Shown piece by piece: positions 53,198 through 62,226 of a stretch of 64,000 nucleotides of DNA. The notes below the pieces were generated by a model. The model did no database searches and was not told the DNA's origin. It was given only the letters and a program-made list of their open reading frames with translations. The stretch's first letter is position 1; each line of letters begins with the position of its first letter. Origin of the DNA: Paenibacillus sp. EZ-K15. Its GTDB lineage: Bacteria; Bacillota; Bacilli; Paenibacillales; Paenibacillaceae. The stretch covers positions 174,425-238,424 of the forward strand of contig NZ_PDHM01000022.1 in NCBI RefSeq assembly GCF_002573715.1, in the 5' to 3' direction. The position numbers were made by a program, and so were the translations under genes.

Positions 53198-55172
53198 GAA
53201 TTTCCGTTGCTAATTTCTCACCGATTGAAAGGGGCTTGAAGTCTTCGACTGAAGCCTCTTTTATTTTTTTGACCGAGCCAAAATGCTTCAACAGCAGCTT
53301 GCGGCGCTTCTCTCCAATGCCCGGGATGGAATCCAGCTTGGAGGATACCATCGATTTGCCGCGCTGTTCGCGGTGGAAGGAAATCGCAAACCGGTGAACC
53401 TCATCTTGAATACGCTGCAGCAAATAGAACTCCTGGCTGTCCCGGGGCAGCGTAACCGGCTCCGGCGGGTCTCCGACCATGAGCTGCGCTGTTTTATGCT
53501 TGGCATCCTTCACAAGCCCACAAACCGGGATAAACAACCCCAACTCATTCTCCAACACATCGCTGGCGGCGGAAATCTGTCCCTTCCCTCCATCGACCAC
53601 AATCAGATCAGGAAGTGGCAAATTCTCCTTCAAGACGCGCTCGTACCGCCGCCGGATCACTTCACGCATCGTATCATAATCGTCCGGTCCCAGCACGGTA
53701 CGGATCTTGTACTTCCGGTATTCCTTCTTGTCCGGTTTCCCATTGGTGAATACAACCATGGCCGATACCGGGTTGGTCCCCTGGATGTTCGAGTTATCAA
53801 ATGCCTCGATTCGGTTCAGCGACTGGAGGCCGATCACTTCGCCCAGATTCGCTGCTGCGACCGAGGTGCGTTCTTCATCGCGCTCAATCAAGCGGAATTT
53901 CTCGTCTAAGGACACCTTTGCATTATCCGACGCCATGCCCACCATCTGTTTCTTCAAACCACGCTGCGGCACATGTACCTTCACGCCGAGCCATTCCTGC
54001 AGGGCGGCAGCCCCTCCGGCTGCATCCACGATGCCAGCAGCTTCGGCCTGCTTCTCCTGTGCCTGGGCAAGGGCTGCCTGCTGCTCATCAGATGTTCCTG
54101 CGGAAAGCGTATTCGCCGAATCCACGGCTTCCTCTGCGCCTAGCACACCTTCACCCGCAGCCGTTCCAGCAACCGACTCTGGAGCAGCCTCGCCTATCAA
54201 CAGAGGCTCAGGCAGCAGAATTTCCTGCGGCAATGCAGGATTATCACTATAATACTGAGCAATAAAAGACATAAAGTCACTGTGCGCATCGCCGTAGAAC
54301 GGAAAAACGGACTTGTTGCGCTGTACCATTTTTCCTTGGCGCATGTACAGAATCTGTACGCACATCCAGCCTTTATCCACAGCATAACCGAATACATCGC
54401 GGTCCCGCGTATCCGTCGTCGTAATCTTCTGCTTCTCCATTAGCGTATCGATATGGATGATCTGATCCCGCAGTTCTTTGGCACGCTCGAAATACAAATC
54501 CTCCGCAGCCTCCTGCATCTTGCGCTGCAGTTCCTTCTTGATCTCTTCATGCCCACCGCTCAGGAATGACGTAATCTCCCCGATGATCTGTTCATATGCA
54601 GAATTTGGAATTTCCTTTACACATGGAGCCAAGCATTGTCCCATATGATAATACAAGCACACTTCTTTCGGCATGACGCCGCATTTGCGCAAAGGATACA
54701 TCCGGTCCAGCAGCTTTTTGGTCTGCTGTGCCGCATAAGCATTCGGGTAGGGGCCAAAGTATTTGGCTTTATCTTTAAGCACCCTTCTGGTCACTTCCAG
54801 ACGGGGATGCTCTTCATTCGTTATTTTAAGATATGGATAGGTTTTATCATCCTTCAGCAGCACGTTGAATCTCGGCTGATGGGTTTTGATCAGGTTACAC
54901 TCCAGAATCAAGGCTTCCATGTTGCTGCCGGTCACAATATATTCGAAATCGCGGATTTCCGAAACAAGCATCTGGGTCTTCCCGTTATGGCTTCCGGTAA
55001 AATAAGAGCGTACCCGGTTCTTCAGCACTTTCGCCTTGCCCACATAAATTATCGTGCCTTCATGATTCTTCATCAGGTAACAACCGGGCTGGTCCGGCAG
55101 CAATGCCAGCTTGTGGCGGATATTCTCCAGCGCCCTCTCTTGCTCCTTAAGCTGTTTGGCAAAATCGTCCAT
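53169..55172 (-). CDS. uvrC: UvrABC excinuclease subunit C with an Ala/Glu-rich insertion
   Basis: 667 residues from ATG 55172 (GGAGGG, 5 bp). GIY-YIG nuclease (LPDQPGCYLMKN, IIYVGKAKVLKNRVRSYF), UVR domain (EEIKKELQRKMQEAAEDL), RNase H-like half (IEAFDNSNIQGTNPVSAMVV) and helix-hairpin-helix (SIPGIGEKRRKLLLKHFGSV). Bacillus UvrC is about 590 residues; the excess is a low-complexity insert at about residues 325-390 (DNA 54003-54200). Cleaves both sides of UV lesions. Confidence 0.95.
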   Translation of the reverse strand: MDDFAKQLKEQERALENIRHKLALLPDQPGCYLMKNHEGTIIYVGKAKVLKNRVRSYFTGSHNGKTQMLVSEIRDFEYIVTGSNMEALILECNLIKTHQPRFNVLLKDDKTYPYLKITNEEHPRLEVTRRVLKDKAKYFGPYPNAYAAQQTKKLLDRMYPLRKCGVMPKEVCLYYHMGQCLAPCVKEIPNSAYEQIIGEITSFLSGGHEEIKKELQRKMQEAAEDLYFERAKELRDQIIHIDTLMEKQKITTTDTRDRDVFGYAVDKGWMCVQILYMRQGKMVQRNKSVFPFYGDAHSDFMSFIAQYYSDNPALPQEILLPEPLLIGEAAPESVAGTAAGEGVLGAEEAVDSANTLSAGTSDEQQAALAQAQEKQAEAAGIVDAAGGAAALQEWLGVKVHVPQRGLKKQMVGMASDNAKVSLDEKFRLIERDEERTSVAAANLGEVIGLQSLNRIEAFDNSNIQGTNPVSAMVVFTNGKPDKKEYRKYKIRTVLGPDDYDTMREVIRRRYERVLKENLPLPDLIVVDGGKGQISAASDVLENELGLFIPVCGLVKDAKHKTAQLMVGDPPEPVTLPRDSQEFYLLQRIQDEVHRFAISFHREQRGKSMVSSKLDSIPGIGEKRRKLLLKHFGSVKKIKEASVEDFKPLSIGEKLATEILKALREEES

Positions 55173-55243
55173 GCTATCCCTCCTCTCCAAGGAGATTATA
55201 TAGTATTAACCTTAAATATAAAACATTATGAATAACCACACAA

Positions 55244-55272
55244 AGCGCCTCCGGGTTTCACCGAAGGCGCTG
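55244..55272 (-). terminator. Terminator of trxA
   Basis: AGCGCCTtCGG-tgaaac-CCGgAGGCGCT on the minus strand with a short T-tail. Confidence 0.7.
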
Positions 55273-55307
55273 TATGAAAGCGGATTGAAGTCTATGACCA
55301 ATCCTGC

Positions 55308-55625
55308 TTATTGATGTTTTGCAATGATGCCCTTCAAGGCTTCTTTGGAGTTCAGACCTACCACTTTATCGACAGGCTGGCCGTCTTTGAAGAAAATCAT
55401 AGTCGGAATGCTCATCACGCCGAAACGTGCTGCGGATTCCGGATTCTCATCCACGTTCACCTTAGCAATTTTTACAGCATCACCAAGATCTGTGGACAGC
55501 TCTTCCAAAATCGGGGCAAGCATTTTACAAGGACCGCACCATGGCGCCCAGAAATCAACTACAACCGTACCTTGACCTTCCACTTCACTTACGAAGGATT
55601 GATCGGTAACGTTTACGATAGCCAT
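55308..55625 (-). CDS. trxA: Thioredoxin
   Basis: 105 residues from ATG 55625 (GAGGAG upstream). Active site WAPWCGPC, cis-Pro in SIPTMIFF, and the conserved length. General thiol-disulfide reductase of the cytoplasm. Monocistronic. Confidence 0.97.
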   Translation of the reverse strand: MAIVNVTDQSFVSEVEGQGTVVVDFWAPWCGPCKMLAPILEELSTDLGDAVKIAKVNVDENPESAARFGVMSIPTMIFFKDGQPVDKVVGLNSKEALKGIIAKHQ

Positions 55626-55876
55626 TATATTCTCCTCCTCACGGATAATTTTACATATAGTACGAACATAATTGTCGAATGGGTCGACGAACTTAGTATA
55701 CCACAACCGGTCGGAAAAAGTGAAATATACTCACCTAAAGAAAGAGGATTTTACGGGTTTTTTATGCAATCTTTACAAATGATTTGCGCATTGGGTATAC
55801 TACTAGTAACAAGTCGGGTGACTGTCAAGTTTTTCGTGTTGGCACGGCATGTTCACCTTTTGAGGAGGCAAGCACC

Positions 55877-56032
55877 ATGGATGTAAACGTACGCGTTAAC
55901 GATCCACGGGAGCACATCAATGAAGAACCACGCAATGACTTTGGCGATTTGATGATGGGCTTCGTGGGGATGTTTGGTTTCATGACCATCATCTTTTTCG
56001 GATTCGTCATTATCAAGTTCTTGGTTGGCTAA
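55877..56032 (+). CDS. Small single-helix membrane protein (YqzM-like)
   Basis: 51 residues from ATG 55877 (GAGGAGG, 8 bp). Acidic head (VNDPREHINEEPRNDFGDL) followed by one membrane helix (GFVGMFGFMTIIFFGFVIIK). The layout, with ND ahead of a Phe-rich helix ending VIIKF, resembles YqzM of Bacillus; family call is tentative. Confidence 0.65.
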   Translation: MDVNVRVNDPREHINEEPRNDFGDLMMGFVGMFGFMTIIFFGFVIIKFLVG

Positions 56033-56058
56033 TTATTGATGACTCCTTGTGCACAAAT

Positions 56059-56109
56059 AAAAAGTCTGATCCTGCCGCGTTCCATACGCTAACGGGATCA
56101 GACTTTTTA
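56059..56109. terminator. Bidirectional terminator
   Basis: AAAAAGTCTGATCC ... GGGATCAGACTTTTT between the small membrane protein gene and dnaI. Confidence 0.9.
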
Positions 56110-56152
56110 CAATTCAGGGAAAAGCTTGTCCATAGGAAGTTTGCTTGCAATA

Positions 56153-57106
56153 CTAGAATTTCCCTCTCTGATTCTCACCGAATAAATGAACGACATCGAC
56201 AAAAGGCGCAATTCGGTTCATCAACCGCTGTCCTTTGTGTGCCTCCTCCCCATCCTTGCTCGTGAAGCTCAGATGCTGTTCAAGCCCGTCGAGCGGGTAG
56301 TTCGACGTATAGAAGGTCGGCAGCCGGTTCATCCGGAAATTCAGAATGGAACCGAGGACATGATCCCGAACCCACGGATTCAAATTCTCCGCTCCGATAT
56401 CGTCAAAGATCAGCAGATCGCAATGCTTCATCGTCTCCACCATGTCCTTCAGCTTCTGTCCGTCCTGCATCATGGTCTTCAGATCTTCCACAAAATCAGG
56501 CATATACACGATAACGCCCGAATGGCCCGCTTTCGCGAGCTCATGCATCAGGTAGCCCATCAGGTAGGTCTTACCCGTACCAAACGAACCGGTGAGATAC
56601 AGGCCGCGCGGGGACAAGCCATTCTCCTTCGTATCCCGGATGTATTTAAAGACCTGGTGCACCGCCGGTGCCCGCAAGCGGTCCTTCGCCATAATCTCCA
56701 TGTTGTCATAACCTTCGTTCAAGGCATGCTCATCGACATAAAAGCTGCGAATCCGTTTTTTGATCTGATCCTCATTAGTTTTCGCAATCTGCAGGGAACA
56801 CGGCGCCTTCCGCTCATAGATCTCCACGGTTCCGTTCATCCGCTGGATATCCAGCTTGCTGAAATGTCCCTGGAAATCATTCGGACACCGGTCCAGACCG
56901 GGACACTCCTTGCAGTGGGCCTGATCTCCCGCATATTGATACAGTTTGCTTAAATTCAATCGTATGACCCGATCATCGATCTCCGGGTATTCGCTCCGCA
57001 ATGCTTGAATCAGAGGATTCCTAAGCAAATCCTCCGTAATCTGCTCCGTTCTGCGCCGGAGCGCAGGACTTTTCATGCTTTCCAGCAGTTCACCAAGGGA
57101 CTCCAT
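56153..57106 (-). CDS. dnaI: Primosomal helicase loader DnaI
   Basis: 317 residues. N-terminal zinc motif C-x2-C...C (HCKECPGLDRC), linker, AAA+ domain with Walker A TGSFGTGKT, Walker B LLIFDDIG and sensor Arg region. Loads the replicative helicase together with DnaB, the adjacent gene upstream (34 bp). Confidence 0.95.
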   Translation of the reverse strand: MESLGELLESMKSPALRRRTEQITEDLLRNPLIQALRSEYPEIDDRVIRLNLSKLYQYAGDQAHCKECPGLDRCPNDFQGHFSKLDIQRMNGTVEIYERKAPCSLQIAKTNEDQIKKRIRSFYVDEHALNEGYDNMEIMAKDRLRAPAVHQVFKYIRDTKENGLSPRGLYLTGSFGTGKTYLMGYLMHELAKAGHSGVIVYMPDFVEDLKTMMQDGQKLKDMVETMKHCDLLIFDDIGAENLNPWVRDHVLGSILNFRMNRLPTFYTSNYPLDGLEQHLSFTSKDGEEAHKGQRLMNRIAPFVDVVHLFGENQRGKF

Positions 57107-57139
57107 CTCTTGTTCCCTCCTCTCTTCAGCAGGATTTCT

Positions 57140-58645
57140 TTATCCGCCCTTCTTGTTGCCAGCCTGCATTTCTGCCGCAAATCGCATCATTTCTTCGAAT
57201 TCCTCATCCGATACGGCCTCCGCCTGATCGGACTCCAGAGCCACTGGAATTTCCGGCTTCACCTTTCCGCCTTTAGCGTATGTACGCGTACGTTGGGTGG
57301 TTGCCTTCTGCTTGCCTTTCATCTTGGCTTGATCACGTATATACTGAACAGCTTTCTCATAGCTGTTAATCTGCTTCAGCAGCATATTGGAAGCAATGGC
57401 CTCCACGAAATTACGGTTGATGCGCTGCTCGCCGCCTGCGGCCATGAGTGACATTAAATAATGAATGAGCACGTTGATGACTTCACCCGGCAGCTTATAG
57501 CTCAGGTCGATCTTTTCGAAGATGTCCAGGAACTGCGCTGGGACCGAGCCCGGAAAGAAGGTCTGCAGCAGCCGGGTATAAGGCTCGTTGCGGAGCATCA
57601 TATTATATTGGTGAATATCGCATTTCGATTGGAACTGGGCAGGAACTTCTACATAGTATTCCATCTCTACCGCATGCTCCTGTGCAGGCTCTTCCGGATC
57701 GGCCGTCATCTCCTGATGCAAGGCAACGACCTTGCCCGCGGTAATCTGCCGCTTCTCCTGCATCTTCATTCCCTGCCTAAAGTGAAGACTGGCCTTGTGC
57801 TGCAGATCATCCAGCACGACCTCGCCATGCTCGGTAAATATGCCGTCCTCGTCCAGCAGGCGGCACAAATCCTGCGTGCTGAGATCGTATTTGCGCACCA
57901 CGTAATTCACAATGCCCATCTGTTCATGGTCGTAGCGAAGACGCTCCACAAAGACCCGATTGCGGGATTCACGCGGGAAACGGAGAATAATGTCCGCATA
58001 GTTCAGACCCTCTCCTTGCGGATTTGGCGGCACCACTGACTTCCGTGACACCGCGACCTCTTCCAGCGCTTGCTCCAGTTCATAATCAATGACATGCGTG
58101 TTCAGCTCAAAAATATCATAAAAGGGAACCGAAATGTTCTCCTTGTTGAAGGAAATACCGGACCATTCAAGGGGTTCCTTGCTCCAGAGCTCTTCTCTTA
58201 GCGACAAAACAGCGAATTTCCCCACCTTGTCGCGAAGCAGCAGCGTCAGATGCTGGGTGTTGAAGAACTCCGCTGGACTGAGCGGTGCTTGCAGCTCATA
58301 TTCATAGATATGGTCGTCCGTTTCCGGGACAAACATCCGGCTTGTCTGCAGTAAACCTACCGCTTCCAGCTTGGAGGTTTGCTCGATGAGAAAGCGGCGT
58401 CCTTTTTCACTAGGCTCAAGCCCTAATGTCAAAAATAATCTTCGCTGCTGTTCAATAGCCGAGTAACCCACCTTCTCCACCGGCACATGCGATACAAGAA
58501 GACGGTACAGACTGATCGCAAACGCACCAACCATCGGTTGATATATCGAACCAAGCATTTTGTCATCCAGGCCGCTTAAGCAGAAGTCACGGTATACGCA
58601 GTAACGGTGGTTCTCGGTAAAATGTAAAAAATTAGTCATGCGCAT
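57140..58645 (-). CDS. dnaB: Replication initiation/helicase-loading protein DnaB (DnaD-domain)
   Basis: 501 residues. N-terminal winged-helix-like region, then DnaD-type domain repeats (YKLPGEVINVLIHYLM, NRNFVEAIASNMLLKQINSY), C-terminal basic tail (KMKGKQKATTQRTRTYAKGG). This is the Bacillus-type DnaB, not the helicase. Operon with dnaI. Confidence 0.93.
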   Translation of the reverse strand: MRMTNFLHFTENHRYCVYRDFCLSGLDDKMLGSIYQPMVGAFAISLYRLLVSHVPVEKVGYSAIEQQRRLFLTLGLEPSEKGRRFLIEQTSKLEAVGLLQTSRMFVPETDDHIYEYELQAPLSPAEFFNTQHLTLLLRDKVGKFAVLSLREELWSKEPLEWSGISFNKENISVPFYDIFELNTHVIDYELEQALEEVAVSRKSVVPPNPQGEGLNYADIILRFPRESRNRVFVERLRYDHEQMGIVNYVVRKYDLSTQDLCRLLDEDGIFTEHGEVVLDDLQHKASLHFRQGMKMQEKRQITAGKVVALHQEMTADPEEPAQEHAVEMEYYVEVPAQFQSKCDIHQYNMMLRNEPYTRLLQTFFPGSVPAQFLDIFEKIDLSYKLPGEVINVLIHYLMSLMAAGGEQRINRNFVEAIASNMLLKQINSYEKAVQYIRDQAKMKGKQKATTQRTRTYAKGGKVKPEIPVALESDQAEAVSDEEFEEMMRFAAEMQAGNKKGG

Positions 58646-58781
58646 CGTTTATGCTCCCCCTGTCGCCCAAAAATAGACTTCCTCTATTCTATCATAAATC
58701 CGTCGTTTCGAAGTCGGTTCTTTCGCATCAAAAATTCTGGAATTCGTGCGCCCGCCATTTCCATGCTTCCACAAATAATAA

Positions 58782-58812
58782 ATGACGGCCCCCAGGTATT
58801 GCAGAGCCGCCA
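58782..58812 (-). terminator. Terminator of the YuiB gene
   Basis: ATGgCGGC ... GCCGtCAT then TTATTATTT on the minus strand. Confidence 0.6.
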
Positions 58813-58843
58813 TCAACACTACATTCAATTTGCGCCACGCGCG

Positions 58844-59143
58844 TTAAAACATTCTAAAGCCTTTAATACGCAATGTCTTAATGGTCCATCCGCTCATGTA
58901 GGCACCAATCAGACCTGCAACTCCCGTTAAGTAATCCACCAATTGGAATGATCCGACGTGAGTCCAAAACGACATTTGGCCCCGATCCCACAAGCTGTAT
59001 ACAACGACCGGCAAAATGACAATCACAAACAGATAGCAAGGAAACCAGGTCGTCTTCATCAACATATTTAGGATAAAACCGATACCGAACATCATGACAA
59101 AAAACAAAATCATCAGCACGAGCACAGGAATAAATTGAAGCAT
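58844..59143 (-). CDS. YuiB-like membrane protein
   Basis: 99 residues from ATG 59143; a GTG 15 bp upstream is too close to the site. Three membrane helices (MLQFIPVLVLMILFFVMMFG, WFPCYLFVIVILPVVVYS, GVAGLIGAYMSGWT). Matches the YuiB family; in Bacillus yuiB lies near yumB and yumC as here. Function unknown. Confidence 0.82.
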   Translation of the reverse strand: MLQFIPVLVLMILFFVMMFGIGFILNMLMKTTWFPCYLFVIVILPVVVYSLWDRGQMSFWTHVGSFQLVDYLTGVAGLIGAYMSGWTIKTLRIKGFRMF

Positions 59144-59393
59144 GATCGCTGTTTTCACCTCTTCTTTATCACCTACGCGTAGCAGCTATTCTACTTTATT
59201 GCAGCAAGAAACAGCACACCAAGCTTTAGCTAATAGCTAGTTTACTAAAAATAATGTCACAGATCAACGAACAATCGTGAAATCATTGTGTCGGCGTTTG
59301 CCCTTCCGACTGCGCTTACAGTACAATATAGGAAGTTAATGCAAGCGGCCATCCGCTTCTATAATAACGAACATAACGTTTAGGAGTGATCAC

Positions 59394-60143
59394 ATGAACG
59401 AAGCTGCAATGACGCTTGAGGGCTGGTATGCGCTGCATGATTTCCGCACCATCAATTGGCCGGCCTGGAAAGCTGCAGATGAAGAAGTACGTGCTTTTGC
59501 GCTGGACGAGCTGAATGCGTTCCTCGAGGAATGGGATGCCGTCGAAGCTGCCCAGAAAGGCAGTACCGCTGTATATACCATCGTCGGTCAGAAAGCCGAT
59601 TTCGTATTCATGCTTTTGCGCGAGACGCTGGAAGAGCTGAACGCGATTGAGAACGCCTTTAACAAAACAACGTTCGCCCAGTTCACCACCAAGGCTTATT
59701 CGTATGTAAGCATTGTCGAGCTGAGCAACTACCTGGCTGGCTCCTCCGACGAGGATCCGATGCAGAATCCGCATGTCATTGCCCGTCTGAAGCCGGCTCT
59801 GCCAAAATCGAAGCATATTTGCTTCTATCCGATGAACAAAAAGCGGGATTTGTCAGACAACTGGTACATGCTGAGCATGGATGAACGCAAATCCATGATG
59901 AAGAGCCATGGGATGATTGGCCGTGGATATGCCGGCAAGGTCAAACAGATCATCACCGGTTCCGTTGGATTCGACGATTGGGAATGGGGCGTAACCCTGT
60001 TCAGTGACGACGCGCTTCAGTTCAAGAAGCTCGTGTACGAAATGAGATTTGACGAGGTAAGTGCGCGTTTCGGCGAGTTTGGTCCGTTCTATGTCGGCAA
60101 CCTGCTCGATCAGGCTTCGTTTACAGATTTAATGAAGGTATAA
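59394..60143 (+). CDS. hemQ: Coproheme decarboxylase (HemQ/ChdC)
   Basis: 249 residues, ATG after TTAGGAG. Chlorite dismutase-like two-domain fold with YVSIVELSNYL, NWYMLSMDERKSMMKSHGMI (with the proximal His in KSHG) and GSVGFDDWEWGVTLFSDD. The last enzyme of the coproporphyrin-dependent pathway, making heme b from coproheme with H2O2. Confidence 0.95.
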   Translation: MNEAAMTLEGWYALHDFRTINWPAWKAADEEVRAFALDELNAFLEEWDAVEAAQKGSTAVYTIVGQKADFVFMLLRETLEELNAIENAFNKTTFAQFTTKAYSYVSIVELSNYLAGSSDEDPMQNPHVIARLKPALPKSKHICFYPMNKKRDLSDNWYMLSMDERKSMMKSHGMIGRGYAGKVKQIITGSVGFDDWEWGVTLFSDDALQFKKLVYEMRFDEVSARFGEFGPFYVGNLLDQASFTDLMKV

Positions 60144-60178
60144 TTCCTTCTGCACATAAAAAGGATGTACAAAATATC

Positions 60179-60238
60179 CCCACAAAGTGGAGCCTATGCT
60201 ACGATGTTTATTCCAAATACTTTGCGGGGACCCCAAAA
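60179..60238. repeat. Dispersed 48-bp repeat, copy 2, with hairpin arms
   Basis: CCCaCAAAGT (60179) pairs with ACTTTGcGGG (60219-60228) around a 30-nt loop (AGCCTATGCTACGATGTTTA...). The 48-bp core 60191-60238 matches 22292-22339 with four differences. Confidence 0.85.
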
Positions 60239-60252
60239 AACTTATAATGTCA

Positions 60253-60287
60253 AAAAAGGGATGCTCTCTTCCATGAGAGCATCCCTT
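60253..60287 (-). terminator. Terminator after the 86-aa gene
   Basis: AAGGGATGCTCTC-ttccat-GAGAGCATCCCTT, with TTTTTT on the minus strand. Confidence 0.9.
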
Positions 60288-60293
60288 CTTCTA

Positions 60294-60554
60294 TTACTCA
60301 CTGTCGTCCATATCTTGCTCTTGCTTGCGCAAGGTTTCAAGATATTCAGCCGTCGCCCGGTCCCGGGCACGTCCCTTATCCTTGAGCCGCTCAATTGCAG
60401 GAAGTATGAGAATGTCGACCTCCTGCTGAATGGTGTAAGCCAGATCGTACCGCTCTTGCGACTCCAAATAGGAACCGACCTCCATCAGCGCGTTATAACG
60501 ATCCAGCTCATCTCTTGTGAGCAGCCCCCGTACTTGAACGCTGCAGTGTCTCAT
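60294..60554 (-). CDS. Hypothetical protein downstream of NADH dehydrogenase
   Basis: 86 residues, ATG 60554 immediately after the dehydrogenase stop, GGTAGG upstream. Starts MRHCSVQVRGLLTRDELDRY; helical and charged, no membrane segment, low-complexity end. Its position just after the dehydrogenase suggests co-transcription, but I do not recognise a family. Confidence 0.7.
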   Translation of the reverse strand: MRHCSVQVRGLLTRDELDRYNALMEVGSYLESQERYDLAYTIQQEVDILILPAIERLKDKGRARDRATAEYLETLRKQEQDMDDSE

Positions 60555-61748
60555 TTATAGAAACCTACCTTTTTTCAGGACGAGCGGAATCCCTCCAATA
60601 ATGAAGAGGTAGCGCAGATCAACCAATTTTTTCAGCTGAGCCGCTCTCCATCCCTGATATTTCTTATCGCCGACAACCGCAATGCCTTCGCCCCGGCCGA
60701 GGGAAGCAACCGTGCCTTTATTGTGGAACTCGAATTTGCGCATGGACTTGTCCCGAATCGCGGCAACGATATTTTGGGCACAACACACGCCCTGCTGCAT
60801 CGCCATTTGAGCGGTCGGCGGATAAGGTCTGCCTTCCTCATTAAAAATCAGGGAGTTATCGCCGATAATATAAATGTTCTCATATCCGGGAGCGCGCAAA
60901 TATTCATCCACCTTGACGCGGCCTCTCATCGTTTCGAAACCGGCTGCTTCCACCAGACGGTTCCCACGGATGCCGCCGGTCCATACCACCGTTGCCGCCC
61001 GGATCTCTTCACCATTGTTCAGAACGACTCCGCCTGGGAGGCATTCCTTGATCGCAATGCCCATCTTGAAGGTAACGCCTTTCTTCTCAAGAACGTTCAT
61101 GGCGTACTCCACCAGCTCCGGTGCAAACCCAGGTAACGCGGCAGGCGCGGCTTCAACATTATAGATATTCACCAGCGTCGGATCCACATCATATTCCTTG
61201 CACAGTCTCGGAATGCGGTCCGCCAGCTCGGCTACAAACTCGATGCCGCTGAATCCGGCCCCGCCAACCACAAAGTTAATGCGCTCTTGCGGTCTGCGCT
61301 CATTTTTATATAAAGCAAATTGATACTCAATATGCTCACGAATCAATCGTACCGAGTTGATGCTTCGGATCGTCATCGCATGCTCTGCGAGTCCTGGAAT
61401 GCCAAAGGTTTCCGGCTCTCCGCCGAGTCCAATGACAAGATAGTCATAGGATAACGTTCCATCTTCAAGAATAACCTTCTTATCGTGAAGGCGGATTTCC
61501 TGAACCGAGGATTTGACCAGGTCGATTTTGAATTCGTCTATCAACTTGGAAATGGATACCCGGGTGTTCTCAATGCTGTCTGTTCCTGCTGCCGGCATAT
61601 GCAAATGCGTTGTAATATAATGATAATCATGGCGATTCACCAATGTAACATCGGCCTCATTATAATTCAGCTCTTTTTGCAGCCGCTGCGCTGTCAATAT
61701 GCCCCCGTAACCCGCGCCAAGGATTACGATCTTCGGTATGCTGCTCAT
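60555..61748 (-). CDS. Type II NADH dehydrogenase (NAD(P)/FAD oxidoreductase, YumB-like)
   Basis: 397 residues. FAD site ILGAGYGGILTAQRL, NAD site VGGAGFSGIEFVAEL, IYIIGDN near 295 and the C-terminal amphipathic membrane-binding region. Non-proton-pumping quinone-reducing NADH oxidation. Resembles Bacillus YumB; operon with the 86-aa gene. Confidence 0.9.
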   Translation of the reverse strand: MSSIPKIVILGAGYGGILTAQRLQKELNYNEADVTLVNRHDYHYITTHLHMPAAGTDSIENTRVSISKLIDEFKIDLVKSSVQEIRLHDKKVILEDGTLSYDYLVIGLGGEPETFGIPGLAEHAMTIRSINSVRLIREHIEYQFALYKNERRPQERINFVVGGAGFSGIEFVAELADRIPRLCKEYDVDPTLVNIYNVEAAPAALPGFAPELVEYAMNVLEKKGVTFKMGIAIKECLPGGVVLNNGEEIRAATVVWTGGIRGNRLVEAAGFETMRGRVKVDEYLRAPGYENIYIIGDNSLIFNEEGRPYPPTAQMAMQQGVCCAQNIVAAIRDKSMRKFEFHNKGTVASLGRGEGIAVVGDKKYQGWRAAQLKKLVDLRYLFIIGGIPLVLKKGRFL

Positions 61749-62226
61749 TCTATTGCTCCTTCCAGCTTACTCTTTATATATACAGTATGGTACACATGTT
61801 AACATTCTGTGAAAATGCATCCAAAAAAAGAGAAGAGCCCTTATCAGAGCCCGTTTCATCATTTGACCTGAAGGTTCATTAAGGTTCAAAAACAGCTGAA
61901 ACACTAAGTTTCCTTACTGCTGCTGCAGTTGATAATATATGGGACTACCCTGTAATGAACGCAAGTTATCACGTTAATCATATGCATAAACCATGCAAAT
62001 ATCAAGAAATTTTTTGCCATATAATGTGCAAATAATTCCGCCATTTACCCCCTTACTTACTAAGTAAGCGCATCCATTCCAATGTTAGGTATTTTAACTC
62101 AATTCTCGTCTTTTCATGCCGGTTCGGGACGATTATAATAGGTAAGGAATTCATGAATCAGCTTTATCCGGACAAGAACGTCTGTCTGATTCGAATATAA
62201 ACTCATTTTATGGAGGTGCTTACCGC
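61749..62226. other. Divergent promoter region ndh/yumC
   Basis: 478 bp without genes. Notable: direct repeat AAGGTTCA at 61871 and 61881, and a 17-bp perfect palindrome CTTACTTA-C-TAAGTAAG at 62052-62068 that looks like a TetR-type operator. No regulator gene adjoins. Confidence 0.5.

Noticed and set aside
55660..55680. CGAACATAAT upstream of trxA, considered a LexA box
   Set aside because: The second half-site GTTCG is missing at the required 4-bp spacing.
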